DNA of 64,000 nt, taken from contig NZ_JPOJ01000001.1 of assembly GCF_000733855.1 (NCBI RefSeq), forward strand, positions 992,001 through 1,056,000, given 5' to 3'. The DNA is from Methylomicrobium agile (GTDB taxonomy: Bacteria > Pseudomonadota > Gammaproteobacteria > Methylococcales > Methylomonadaceae). This document shows, piece after piece, positions 55,930 through 64,000 of this stretch. The notes beneath the pieces were generated by a model. It had not been told where the DNA came from. It ran no database searches and saw nothing but the letters and a program-made list of their open reading frames with translations. A program made the translations under genes and the position numbers. Position 1 is the first letter of the stretch; the number at the start of each line of letters is the position of its first letter.

Positions 55930-57197
55930 AAAACTATACCGCCGACATCGATTACACAACCGCCAGCGCCAGGGTGCAGATCAGTCGCCAGCAAATCATC
56001 GAACCCGGACGCAACCGACCGGCGCCGACCCTGCAAACAGTCGAACAATTCCTCAGCGGCAATACGGCCTGGAACGTGGCGCCGCCTGCCGCGAACGCAC
56101 CGAATTCCGCACCGACCGTTACGGCGCAACCGGCCGCCGTCGAAGAACGCACCGCCGAAATCTTGGCCACGCCGCGAGGCTTCGTCAAAGCGGCCATTCA
56201 GCATCATGCCGAGCAGCGGGACGTCGACGGCGGCACCGAAATCGCGTTCACGATCGACGGCAAGCACCGCTACGTCGGCTTGCTGAACGACAAGCACCAA
56301 TTGGAGACCGTGCAGACCTGGATAGACAACCCGGTGCTGGGCGATACGCTGGTCGAAACGCGCTACAGCGATTACCAGGACTTCGGCGGCATTCGGTTCC
56401 CCGGCCATATTGCGCGCAGCCAGGGCGGTTATCCGGTGCTGGACATCGATGTGACCGCGGTCAAAGCCAATCCGGCAGTCAATATTGCGGTTCCACCGGA
56501 AGCCGCGAAGGCGCCCGCCATGAAGGTCGCCGTCAACGAGCTCGCCAAGGGCGTCTATTATCTGACCGGCGGCACCCACCACAGCGTCGCGATCGCGCAG
56601 AAAGACCATATCGTGCTGATCGAAGCGCCGCAGAACGAAGAACGCTCGCTGGCGCTGATCGCCAAACTGAAGGAAATCATTCCGAACAAACCGGTCAAAT
56701 ACCTGATCAATACGCATGCCCATTTCGACCATGCCGGCGGCCTTCGCACCTTCGTAGACGCGGGCGCAACAATCGTGACGCCGGAGCCGAATCCGGTTTA
56801 TTACGAAGCGATCTGGGCGGCGCCTCATACGATCCGTCCCGATCGGCTGGCCGCGTCGAAAAAACCGGCCCGTTTCGAAAGCTTCACCGGCAAGCACGTA
56901 CTTTCGGACGGCAAGCGCGCCATCGAAATCCACACGCTGGCCGGCAATAGCCATAACGATGCGTTCGCCGCGGTCTATCTGCCCAAGGAAAAAATCCTGA
57001 TCGAAGCCGATGCCTATACCCCGGCCGCGGCCAACGTTGCGCCGCCGGGATCGCCGAACCCTTACTCGGTCAATCTTTACGATAACATCCGCAAATTGAA
57101 GCTGAACGTCGAGAAGATCGCCGCCCTGCACGGGCCGCGCGTCGCGACGCTGGACGATTTGCGCGCCGCGATCGGCCTGCAGACCAGCGCCCGCTAA
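55926..57197 (+). CDS. MBL-fold metallohydrolase lacking its exported N-terminus
   Basis: A 423-codon frame with a GTG first codon. The N-terminal third (KNYTADIDYTTASARVQISRQ) resembles the accessory domain of periplasmic MBL-fold hydrolases. The catalytic half has the NTHAHFDHAGG metal-binding motif (residues about 261-271), a second-site His in LAGNSHNDA and the EADAY Asp. From memory of the family, about 45 residues between the signal peptide and this point are expected; they are missing, and the frame is shifted by one base relative to the signal sequence. It probably is not exported, or not translated well. It lies within the RND locus. Confidence 0.82.
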   Translation: MKNYTADIDYTTASARVQISRQQIIEPGRNRPAPTLQTVEQFLSGNTAWNVAPPAANAPNSAPTVTAQPAAVEERTAEILATPRGFVKAAIQHHAEQRDVDGGTEIAFTIDGKHRYVGLLNDKHQLETVQTWIDNPVLGDTLVETRYSDYQDFGGIRFPGHIARSQGGYPVLDIDVTAVKANPAVNIAVPPEAAKAPAMKVAVNELAKGVYYLTGGTHHSVAIAQKDHIVLIEAPQNEERSLALIAKLKEIIPNKPVKYLINTHAHFDHAGGLRTFVDAGATIVTPEPNPVYYEAIWAAPHTIRPDRLAASKKPARFESFTGKHVLSDGKRAIEIHTLAGNSHNDAFAAVYLPKEKILIEADAYTPAAANVAPPGSPNPYSVNLYDNIRKLKLNVEKIAALHGPRVATLDDLRAAIGLQTSAR

Positions 57198-57239
57198 ATC
57201 CGCCTCCAACGCCCCGGAAGCGCCTGGGCTTCCGGGGCC

Positions 57240-57352
57240 AATGCCGTCAAGATAAACCGGAATCAGACCGCTTAAAAGGAGTGATAAAGCGGGTTTTGTC
57301 AACTTGTTTGCAAAGCCCGCTTTGCAACGCCGAGGCTAAACTTGACGGCATT
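57240..57352. repeat. Family C repeat (copy 1)
   Basis: 113 bases with perfect 12-bp inverted ends AATGCCGTCAAG / CTTGACGGCATT and an internal AAGCGGG / CCCGCTT hairpin. It resembles the element at 60112. A GCCCCGGAAG / CTTCCGGGGC hairpin (57211-57238) just before it may end the MBL transcript. The remaining gap to the TetR gene is empty. Confidence 0.85.
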
Positions 57353-57604
57353 GCCTTCGGGGGCGATAGACCGTTTTTTACATTGCACTCAAACGATTTT
57401 CATTCTCCGCACGAAACTGTTGATCAGCCAACACCCCACAAGCAAAAACTGCTGCGGATTCAGCAGTCTACCGCCGACTCTAAGTACAAGTTCCCATTCA
57501 AAACAAACGGTTATTCGATGGCACGAAGCCTGCTTACTCTAAAGCCGATTTGAATTTCAAATTTCAATTATCCGGCTCACGCCCTACGACTTCATTCGAC
57601 CTGC

Positions 57605-58246
57605 ATGACTGATCTGAAAAAAAAATCGGAGCGCACGCGCAACCGACTCTTGACTGCCGCCAGCCGCATCTTTGCCGAGAAAGGCTTTCAGGAAGCGACG
57701 ATCGCGGAAATCTGCGAACAGGCGCAAACCAATATCGCTTCGGTCAACTACCATTTCCGGGACAAGGAAACCCTGTACCTGGAATCCTGGCGTTTCGCCT
57801 TCAACCGCGAACTTTCGCAGTATCCGCCCGACGGAGGCATATCCCGCGACGCCGCCCCGGAGAAGCGCCTGGCCGCGCTGATCCATTCGCTGATCGAACG
57901 GGTCGCCGACGAGGACGGCTATGCGTTTGCGATTCTCTACAAGGAAATGGCGCGGCCGACCCGCTTGCTGGCGGACATCCTGGAAAAGGAAATCGAACCG
58001 CAACGCTCGCAGATGTTCGAACTGCTCCGCGAATGCCTCGGCCAGGCCGCCGAGGAGCGGCATTTGCAGTTTTGCCACGACAGCATCATGGGGCAGTGTT
58101 TCCAGCTGCTGCGCCTGAAGCAAATCCAACTGGCCCGGCACCGCCGCCAGCCTCCCGCCGCCAACGGCGACATCAAAGCCTATGCCGACCATGTCGTGCA
58201 GTTTTCGTTGGCCGGCATCCAGGCGCTGCGTTCCCGATTCCCTTAA
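57605..58246 (+). CDS. TetR/AcrR-type regulator (CerR-like)
   Basis: A 213-residue repressor. The N-terminal helix-turn-helix reads TRNRLLTAASRIFAEKGFQE then ATIAEICEQAQTNIASVNYHFRDKETLY (split over 10-57). The C-terminal domain belongs to the CerR/YbiH (DUF1956) group. In known cases such regulators repress adjacent HlyD or RND export genes and respond to their substrates. It lies between the adaptor/MBL region and the outer-membrane factor, so control of this efflux locus is a fair inference. No operator is recognised. Confidence 0.9.
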   Translation: MTDLKKKSERTRNRLLTAASRIFAEKGFQEATIAEICEQAQTNIASVNYHFRDKETLYLESWRFAFNRELSQYPPDGGISRDAAPEKRLAALIHSLIERVADEDGYAFAILYKEMARPTRLLADILEKEIEPQRSQMFELLRECLGQAAEERHLQFCHDSIMGQCFQLLRLKQIQLARHRRQPPAANGDIKAYADHVVQFSLAGIQALRSRFP

Positions 58247-58349
58247 TCCGTGAAGTGCTTTCATGCCGGACCGACTTTTGTCCTCCGCCGATCGAAACTT
58301 TTAACCGTCCGCCCGCTCGGCGGTTCACTCTTCACCTACACCCTAAAGT

Positions 58350-58498
58350 GTAGGATGGGTACGACTGCACGAATGCAGGAGATAGGGCAACGCATGGAGC
58401 GGTTGCCGCGAGCGAAGCGAAGCGAAGCGAAGCGAAGACCAGCATAAGATTGTGGCGAGTTTCGATCGATGGGTTTCGCTTCGCTCTACCCATCCTAC
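58350..58498. repeat. Repeat with GTAGGATGGGTA ends and a (GCGAA)5 tract
   Basis: Inverted ends GTAGGATGGGTA (58350-58361) and TACCCATCCTAC (58487-58498) enclose about 125 bases with five exact GCGAA units (58412-58436). Next to its right end lies a free TTAACTTAACGACATTG sequence like the ends of family C. It fills the gap between the TetR and outer-membrane factor genes. Confidence 0.85.
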
Positions 58499-58542
58499 GG
58501 CCCATTAACTTAACGACATTGCCCACCACCCCGATTATTCTC

Positions 58543-60021
58543 ATGCGCTTTAGGATCATTCCCGCTTTGATTTGTCACTTGGCCGCCGCCCAATTAACCG
58601 CCTGCGCGATCGGACCGGATTATAGCCGCGCGCCGGCCGCTACTTCTGCCCAATTCAAGGAGATGAAAGGCTGGCATGAGGCACAGCCGCGCGATACCGC
58701 CCTGCCCCAAAAATGGTGGCGGCTTTTCGACGATCCCGAACTGAACGCGCTGGAAGAACAGGTCGCCCAGGCCAATCAATCGGTGGCGCAAGCCGAGGCC
58801 CAGTATCGCCAGGCCCAGCATCTGGTGCAATCGTCGCAATCGTCCCTGCTGCCGGTCGCGACGCTGACCGGCACGCTGAACCGATTCAAGGCCGCGTCGG
58901 GGCAGAGCCTCGCGCCGACGGGAATCCGAAACCTGTTCGGCCTCGGCGTCGGCGCGGTCTGGGAGCCCGACCTGTGGGGGAAAATCCGCCGCCAGATCGA
59001 AGCCAACACCGGCAACGCGCAGGCCAGCGCGGCGACTTTGCACGCGCTGATCCTATCCAGCCAGGCAATGCTTGCGCAGCACTATTTCCATCTGAAGATA
59101 TTGGATGCGCAGAAAGCCCTGCTCGACGATACGGTAGCCGCCTATGCGAAAACGCTCGACATCACCCAAAACCGCTATGCGGTGGGCGTCGCGGCCAAAT
59201 CCGAGGTGGTGCAGGCCAAGGCGCAACTGCAATCGGCCCGCGCCCAGGCCGTGGACCTCGGCGTGGAACGGGCCGCGCGGGAACACGCGATCGCGGTACT
59301 GATCGGCAAGACGCCGGCAGAATTCTCGCTGCCGCCGGCGCCGCTACAGGTTGAGCCGCCGGCGATTCCGGTCAGCCTGCCTTCCGAACTGCTCGAACGC
59401 CGCCCCGACATTGCCGCCGCCGAACGCCAGATGGCTGCGGCGAATGCCCGGATCGGCGTCGCCAAGGCCGCCTATTTCCCGTCCCTGAATCTGGCGGTCA
59501 GCGGCGGCTATCAATCCGGCGACGCCGATACCTTGTTCACGATGGCGCGCCGCTATTGGGCGCTGGGCCCGGCCGGCGCGGCGCTGACCCTGTTCGACGG
59601 CGGCGCCAAGAACGCCCAATACCAACAGGCCATCGCCGCGCACGACGCGACCGTCGCCGCCTACCGGCAGACGGTGCTGACCGGGTTCCAGGAAGTCGAG
59701 GACAATCTGGCCGCATTGCGCATTCTGGCGGAAGAAGTCCAAGTACAGGATGAGGCAGTCACCGCCGCCGAACAGGCGCTGGCGTTGATGCTCAATCAAT
59801 ACAAGGCCGGCGCCGTCAGCTATCTGAACGTGATGACCGCCCAGACCGTCGCGCTGTCCAATCAGCAGATCGCCGTGCAGTTGAAAGGCGAACAGTTGAA
59901 CGTCGCGGTGCTGTTGATCAAGGCCCTGGGCGGCGGCTGGAACGAGCGCTTGCTGCCGACGGAGGACGAGGCCGACGGCGACCGCAAATGGACGGATTAT
60001 CTGATATTGCCGGTGGATTAA
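58543..60021 (+). CDS. NodT-family outer-membrane efflux lipoprotein
   Basis: A 492-residue TolC-like factor. The signal sequence ends in a lipobox (AQLTAC), followed by the family start AIGPDYSRAPAATSAQF and the PQKWWRLFDDPELNALE segment. ELLERRPDIAAAERQMAAANARIGVAKAAYFPSL (split over about 282-315) marks the NodT group. It would complete the RND pump and adaptor encoded 3-8 kb upstream. The ATG at 58543 is chosen because the lipoprotein signal starts there; an upstream frame from 58450 runs through repeat DNA. Confidence 0.92.
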   Translation: MRFRIIPALICHLAAAQLTACAIGPDYSRAPAATSAQFKEMKGWHEAQPRDTALPQKWWRLFDDPELNALEEQVAQANQSVAQAEAQYRQAQHLVQSSQSSLLPVATLTGTLNRFKAASGQSLAPTGIRNLFGLGVGAVWEPDLWGKIRRQIEANTGNAQASAATLHALILSSQAMLAQHYFHLKILDAQKALLDDTVAAYAKTLDITQNRYAVGVAAKSEVVQAKAQLQSARAQAVDLGVERAAREHAIAVLIGKTPAEFSLPPAPLQVEPPAIPVSLPSELLERRPDIAAAERQMAAANARIGVAKAAYFPSLNLAVSGGYQSGDADTLFTMARRYWALGPAGAALTLFDGGAKNAQYQQAIAAHDATVAAYRQTVLTGFQEVEDNLAALRILAEEVQVQDEAVTAAEQALALMLNQYKAGAVSYLNVMTAQTVALSNQQIAVQLKGEQLNVAVLLIKALGGGWNERLLPTEDEADGDRKWTDYLILPVD

Positions 60022-60111
60022 GGTCTATCTCATCACGCAAGCAAATCCGATGCGCCTCCTGCGTCGGCACATCCTACGCATTTTTCATCTGCCAGAGTTT
60101 GGAAGGAGTCT

Positions 60112-60232
60112 TGGCAGTTAAGATAGGCCGGAACCGGCTCGCTTAATGGCGTGACAAAACCGGCTTTGTCGCTCCGTTTCGTCATGCGCAAAGCAAGCTT
60201 TGCGACTCTTCGGGGCTCAACTTAACGGCATA
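60112..60232. repeat. Family C repeat (copy 2)
   Basis: About 120 bases with imperfect inverted ends (GGCAGTTAAG / CTTAACGGCATA). The right end GGCTCAACTTAACGGCAT matches GGCTAAACTTGACGGCAT of copy 1. Internal hairpins AAACCGG / CCGGCTTT and GCAAAGCAAGCTTTGC are present. It is the main content of the 460-base gap before nhaD. Confidence 0.8.
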
Positions 60233-60484
60233 GCCAAAAAGGAAAGAGGAATTAATTCAGAGCTTTCTTTGATTACCGGACCGTTTGGGTTCGAGCCGCT
60301 CCGACAGCGCGGATTTATATCAAAGAGCAAGGACAGAACCGCTCCATGACACCTAAATCCACCTCAATAATTTACAAATAAGAAATGCTCTGTTTCAAAA
60401 TTGCAAGCAAATCTTTACGATATTTTTACCTGGAAAACTCTAATCTACGCCCATCGTTGCAACCACATTAGGCGCCCGTAACCG

Positions 60485-62053
60485 ATGGACATGACTTACC
60501 ATACCTTATCTTTGCCATTTCCCGGCCTTGGCCCCGTCAAAAAGCCGCAAGATCATGGAGAATCGGGCATCCCCTCCGGATTTCCAATAAAAAAATCCCG
60601 CTACTGCATCAATAGCCTCCCGTTCTTCGTTTCAATCCTGGCTTTTCTGTTACCCTCGCCGGGTTTTGCGCAAGAGGCAGCGGCCGCAACACAAGTCGAC
60701 TTGCAGCATCATTTCATCGGCTATTTGACGATCGCAATCACGGTCATTGCCTACATCATCGCCATGACCGAAGACCTGCATCAACTGAGCAAGGCGAAAC
60801 CGATGGTATTGGGCTCGGTGCTCATTTGGTTCGCGATCTTTATTTATTATTCGACCTCATACGGAACGGCAAAGGAAATCGTCCCCATCTTTCAAAGCAA
60901 TTTGATGGCGTATGCCGAATTGTTTCTGTTCATCACCGTGTCGATGACTTTTTTGAATGCCATGACCGAGCGGGGTATTTTCGACTCCCTGCGCATCGTA
61001 TTAGCCAATAAGCAGTACACTTATCGGCAGTTATTCTGGATTACCGGCGCGCTGGCCTTTTTGCTGTCCACCGTGATCAGCAGCCTGGCGGTGGGTTTGT
61101 TGATGGGATACATCATATTGGAGATAGGCAAAGGCCAGTCCAAATTCGTCGGTCTGGCTGGCTTGAATGCGGTGGTCGGCGCCAATGCCGGCGGTACGAT
61201 GAGTCCTTTAGGCGGTATTTCGACCTTCTTCGTCTGGCAGCAGAATGCGTTGCAGTTCACCGAATTTTTTACTTTAACGATCCCCTGCATAGTAAACTTT
61301 CTGGTACCCGCATTCATCATGCAGTTTTCGGTGACCAAAGAAACGCCCAATTTCTCCAAAGAAAAGCCGGTTTTAAAGCGCGGCAGCAAACGGATCATTT
61401 TCATCTTCATCCTCACCTTCAGCACGGCCATTCTGTCGAACGTCTTCCTCGACATGCCGGCGATCATCGGCATGATGTTCGGCCTGGCGATGCTGCAATT
61501 CTTTGCTTACTATTTGACCAAATCCGAGAAAATCCATCATTTCCTGACCGAATATGAAGAACACGAAAAACAAAGCTATATCGAATCGCAAAAAGGTTTC
61601 GACGTTTTCAAATGTATTGCGGGCGTCGATTGGGATACTCTGCTGTTTTTCTACGGCGCGATGATGATCGTCGGCGCGCTCAGCTTCCTGGGCTATCTGG
61701 ACGCCATGGCGCATTACCTGTTTACGGTCATCGGCGCCACCGTGGCGAACATCCTGATCGGTCTGTCGTCTTCGGCCATCGACAACGGCACGTTGATGTT
61801 CGCGGTGTTGAACATGCATCCTTCTTTCGAGTTCGGGCAATGGCTGTTATTGACCTTTACCCTGGGTGTCGGCGGCAGCCTGTTGGCGATCGGTTCTGCG
61901 CCGGGGCTGCATGTCTTGGGCTTGATGAAAGGACGCATGAAAGAAGGCGAAGGGTATACCTTTACCCTGCATTTACGCTGGATGCCGGTCATTTTATTGG
62001 GCTTCTTCGCCGGTATTTTTACGCTTTGGCTAATAAACGGCGGCAAGTTTTAA
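60485..62053 (+). CDS. nhaD: NhaD-type sodium/proton antiporter
   Basis: A 522-residue inner-membrane protein with about 12 helices after a 60-residue N-terminal region ending in a cleavable-looking signal (FLLPSPGFAQEAAAA). NhaD/ArsB-type motifs are visible: GLAGLNAVVGANAGGTMSPLGGISTFFVW (split, residues 220-248), the SSSAIDNGTLMFAVLNM site with the conserved Asp, and GVGGSLLAIGSAPGLHVLGLMKG. It exchanges Na+ or Li+ for protons. The first 40 residues are not typical, so a later start (for example near the signal helix) is possible. A porin gene follows five bases after the stop. Confidence 0.9.
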   Translation: MDMTYHTLSLPFPGLGPVKKPQDHGESGIPSGFPIKKSRYCINSLPFFVSILAFLLPSPGFAQEAAAATQVDLQHHFIGYLTIAITVIAYIIAMTEDLHQLSKAKPMVLGSVLIWFAIFIYYSTSYGTAKEIVPIFQSNLMAYAELFLFITVSMTFLNAMTERGIFDSLRIVLANKQYTYRQLFWITGALAFLLSTVISSLAVGLLMGYIILEIGKGQSKFVGLAGLNAVVGANAGGTMSPLGGISTFFVWQQNALQFTEFFTLTIPCIVNFLVPAFIMQFSVTKETPNFSKEKPVLKRGSKRIIFIFILTFSTAILSNVFLDMPAIIGMMFGLAMLQFFAYYLTKSEKIHHFLTEYEEHEKQSYIESQKGFDVFKCIAGVDWDTLLFFYGAMMIVGALSFLGYLDAMAHYLFTVIGATVANILIGLSSSAIDNGTLMFAVLNMHPSFEFGQWLLLTFTLGVGGSLLAIGSAPGLHVLGLMKGRMKEGEGYTFTLHLRWMPVILLGFFAGIFTLWLINGGKF

Positions 62054-62058
62054 TTTTT

Positions 62059-63225
62059 ATGAATAAAAGTCACTGTTTATTAAGCATCTGCAGTCTTTTC
62101 GTATTGAACCCCGTAGCAAGCGCGGACGATACGCCGACCGGCTTGATTGCCGAACTTTCCGGAAAAGAGGCTTCCGACTGGATGGGTTTACGGAAATATG
62201 GGGTGACTGTCGGCGGCTGGGCCGCCGCCGGCATCAACTACAACACCGACACGCCCGGCGATCGCAGCAACGGCCCGGTGTCCATGACGGACCGGAGCGA
62301 AGAATTCAATTTGTATCAATTGGACCTGTTCGTCGAAAAAGCCGTTGTCAAGGGGACGGCCTGGGACGTGGGCGGACGTTTCGACTTCATGTTCGGCACG
62401 GACACCCGCTATGCCCAGGCGACCGGCCACTGGGACGACGCTTTGATCAGCGAACGCGACCTGCGTTTTTACGACATCGCGCTGCCGCAGGCTTATGTGG
62501 AAGTCTTCGCCCCCATCGGTAACGGCCTGAGCGGAAAGTTCGGACATTTTTACACCCTCCTCGGTTACGAATCGGTCCCGTCGGCGCCGAATTTCTTCGC
62601 TTCGCATAGCTACAGCTTCAAGTCCTCTCCGTTTACGACGACCGGCGCGCTGTTCAACTATGCGCTCAACGAGCAATGGAGCGTCAACCTCGGCGCGGTG
62701 ACCGGCGGGGATAACTTCGACCGCGATCTCGGCGCCTGGAGCCACATGAGCGGACTGACCTGGGCCAATGCCGAAACCGGCACGACGCTTTCCTTTTCGG
62801 TGTTGCAGGGCGATGTCTATGAAAACCAAAGCTCCGAGCTGGTGTATTACTCGGCCATTCTGCAGCAGGATCTCGGGCCGTGGCGCTATGTGCTGCAGCA
62901 TGACGGCGGCAGCCAGCGTCATGCCGTTCAGGGCCAGGATGCCGAATGGTATTCCATCGTGCAGTACCTGAGCTATCAGGTCGCCGAAACCTGGGGGGTG
63001 GGCATTCGCGGCGAATGGTTCCGCGACGACGACGGCGCGCGCTATGCCGCAGGCGCCGCCAACTATTACGCGCTGACCGCCGGAGTAAACTGGAAACCCA
63101 AGGATTGGCTGATGATCCGGCCGGAATTTCGCTACGACTGGAGCGAGGCGCAAACCGCGCCGTTCGACGGCGGACGGCAGGCCGACCAAGTATTGCTGAA
63201 CGTGGATGCGGTTATCCAATTCTGA
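62059..63225 (+). CDS. Outer-membrane beta-barrel porin (BBP2-like)
   Basis: A 388-residue protein with a signal peptide (about 1-22, ending PVASA). A GGWAAAGINYNTDTPGDRSNGP segment and many alternating aromatic strands follow, ending VLLNVDAVIQF with a terminal Phe as in barrel proteins. The GHFYTLLGYE and FKSSPFTTTGALFNY segments are typical of the BBP2/DUF1597 porin family. It starts five bases after nhaD and so is co-transcribed with it. What it passes is unknown. A long frame starting at 61612 in the same phase runs through nhaD and is not the real start. Confidence 0.85.
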   Translation: MNKSHCLLSICSLFVLNPVASADDTPTGLIAELSGKEASDWMGLRKYGVTVGGWAAAGINYNTDTPGDRSNGPVSMTDRSEEFNLYQLDLFVEKAVVKGTAWDVGGRFDFMFGTDTRYAQATGHWDDALISERDLRFYDIALPQAYVEVFAPIGNGLSGKFGHFYTLLGYESVPSAPNFFASHSYSFKSSPFTTTGALFNYALNEQWSVNLGAVTGGDNFDRDLGAWSHMSGLTWANAETGTTLSFSVLQGDVYENQSSELVYYSAILQQDLGPWRYVLQHDGGSQRHAVQGQDAEWYSIVQYLSYQVAETWGVGIRGEWFRDDDGARYAAGAANYYALTAGVNWKPKDWLMIRPEFRYDWSEAQTAPFDGGRQADQVLLNVDAVIQF

Positions 63226-63257
63226 TACGAGCCTCATGCTATGTGGCTAAAGACACG

Positions 63258-63440
63258 ATGAAAATGAAAACGAGAAAGTCCTTGCTGCACGAGGCCCCGA
63301 CCTGGGCCGACGCCTGGGACACCACGCTGCTCTGCGCGGGGGAACGGGAAGCCGCGCGCCTCGCCGATGCGGAGGACCTGGCAGTGATCTTCCCGGATAA
63401 TCTTATGGCTGCAAACATTTTTATCGTTCCAGCGGCGTAA
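63258..63440 (+). CDS. Possible small protein (60 aa) before the KdpD-type sensor
   Basis: From ATG 63258 a frame of 60 codons reads MKMKTRKSLLHEAPTWADAW and on to a TAA at 63438-63440. The next gene starts one base later, which suggests translational coupling. There is no clear ribosome binding site and no family resemblance. It may be a leader or not a gene at all. Confidence 0.35.
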   Translation: MKMKTRKSLLHEAPTWADAWDTTLLCAGEREAARLADAEDLAVIFPDNLMAANIFIVPAA

Positions 63441-63441
63441 C

Positions 63442-64000
63442 GTGCGTGAACTGGACCCCGAATTCTTCTCGGCCCACGCGAACCGGACGGAGATCCGCAA
63501 GCGCCGCGGGCGCCTGAAGATTTTTTTCGGCGCGGTGGCGGGCGTCGGCAAAACCTTCACCATGCTTGAAGTCGCCCGGGCCCACCAGGCCGAGGGCTGC
63601 GAAGTGGTGGCGGGCCTGGTGGAAACCCGCGGCCGCGCCGATACGGCGGCGCAATTGCAGGGGCTGGAGCTGCTCCCTCCGCAGATCAGATACCATCAAG
63701 GGACCAGGCGCGCGGAGTTCGACCTGGACGCCGCGCTGGCACGCCATCCGGATCTGATCCTGGTGGACGATCTGGCCCATACCAACCTGCCCGGTTCGCG
63801 CCATCCCAAGCGCTGGCAGGATATTCGGGAATTGCTGGACGGCGGCATCGACGTCTATACCACCCTGAACGTACAACATCTGGAAAGCCTGCACGAGGAT
63901 GTCGGACGCTTCGCCGGAATCCGGGTGTGGGAAACGGTGCCCGATACCGTTTTCGAGGAAGCCGACGAGGTGGAACTGGTGGACCTGCCGCCGGACGACA
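63442..64000 (+). CDS. kdpD: KdpD-type sensor protein, N-terminal domain (runs off the window)
   Basis: 186 codons are visible from GTG 63442. They show the KdpD sensor-domain signature: RRGRLKIFFGAVAGVGKTFTML with a Walker A (GAVAGVGKT), GLVETRGRADTAAQLQGL, LVDDLAHTNLPGSRHPKRWQDI and TTLNVQHLESL. In known KdpD this cytoplasmic domain precedes a USP domain, four helices and a histidine kinase that controls potassium uptake. Shorter stand-alone forms also exist, so the full architecture cannot be judged. Position after nhaD and a porin suggests a role in ion homeostasis. Confidence 0.9.
   Translation, partial: MRELDPEFFSAHANRTEIRKRRGRLKIFFGAVAGVGKTFTMLEVARAHQAEGCEVVAGLVETRGRADTAAQLQGLELLPPQIRYHQGTRRAEFDLDAALARHPDLILVDDLAHTNLPGSRHPKRWQDIRELLDGGIDVYTTLNVQHLESLHEDVGRFAGIRVWETVPDTVFEEADEVELVDLPPDD

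Noticed and set aside
55821-57302. Minus-strand frame of 493 codons
   Set aside because: It is antisense to the MBL hydrolase, whose metal-binding motifs are clear on the plus strand.
61612-62058. Upstream extension of the porin frame through nhaD
   Set aside because: The porin signal peptide begins at 62059; the extension lies inside the nhaD coding region in another frame.

Overview
The window comes from a gammaproteobacterial (type I) methane oxidiser. The main evidence is a complete pmoCAB operon for particulate methane monooxygenase, in which every known copper-ligand position checked is conserved. A pqqA-pqqB pair for the methanol dehydrogenase cofactor PQQ, a YcgL protein and minCDE agree with this. 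I cannot name the genus from sequence alone. No rRNA, tRNA or CRISPR array was recognised.

Layout. 1-6.7 kb: the start of the pqq operon (leftward), a small membrane protein, a multi-PAS hybrid kinase with a REC-EAL phosphodiesterase, and moeB. 6.7-8.9 kb: groES-groEL behind a perfect CIRCE operator. 9-14.7 kb: lapD-lapG biofilm control, with lapG split by an IS5-family element, then a YgjP-type metallopeptidase and a Sel1-repeat lytic transglycosylase. 14.7-16.3 kb: a gene-free stretch with relics of IS21- and IS630-type transposases. 16.3-19.5 kb: pmoCAB. 19.6-26.7 kb: small proteins, dcd, the methionine-salvage genes mtnBDC, an adaptor plus ABC ATPase that lack a permease, and a decayed CPBP protease gene. 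26.8-34.8 kb: an orphan CusA-type RND pump, DedA, yfbR, rbgA, glutathione peroxidase and an AT-rich patch. 34.9-39.4 kb: an MFS / outer-membrane factor / HlyD efflux operon. 39.4-45.2 kb: minCDE and small proteins, separated by copies of a roughly 220-310 bp repeat. 45.9-50.5 kb: ybiT, a CopD-like protein and a flavoprotein. 50.8-60 kb: an RND efflux locus (pump, adaptor, TetR regulator, outer-membrane factor) interrupted by a damaged MBL-hydrolase gene and several palindromic repeats. 60.4-64 kb: nhaD, a porin and the start of a KdpD-type sensor.

Physiologically the genes cover methane oxidation and its cofactor, protein folding, c-di-GMP control of attachment, division-site placement, methylthioadenosine recycling and at least three export systems. 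The most unusual property is the density of small dispersed repeats (at least five families) and gene-breaking events. Four genes show explicit damage: lapG (IS insertion), a CPBP protease (two frameshifts), an MBL hydrolase (out-of-frame N-terminal deletion), and IS transposases reduced to their first codons.
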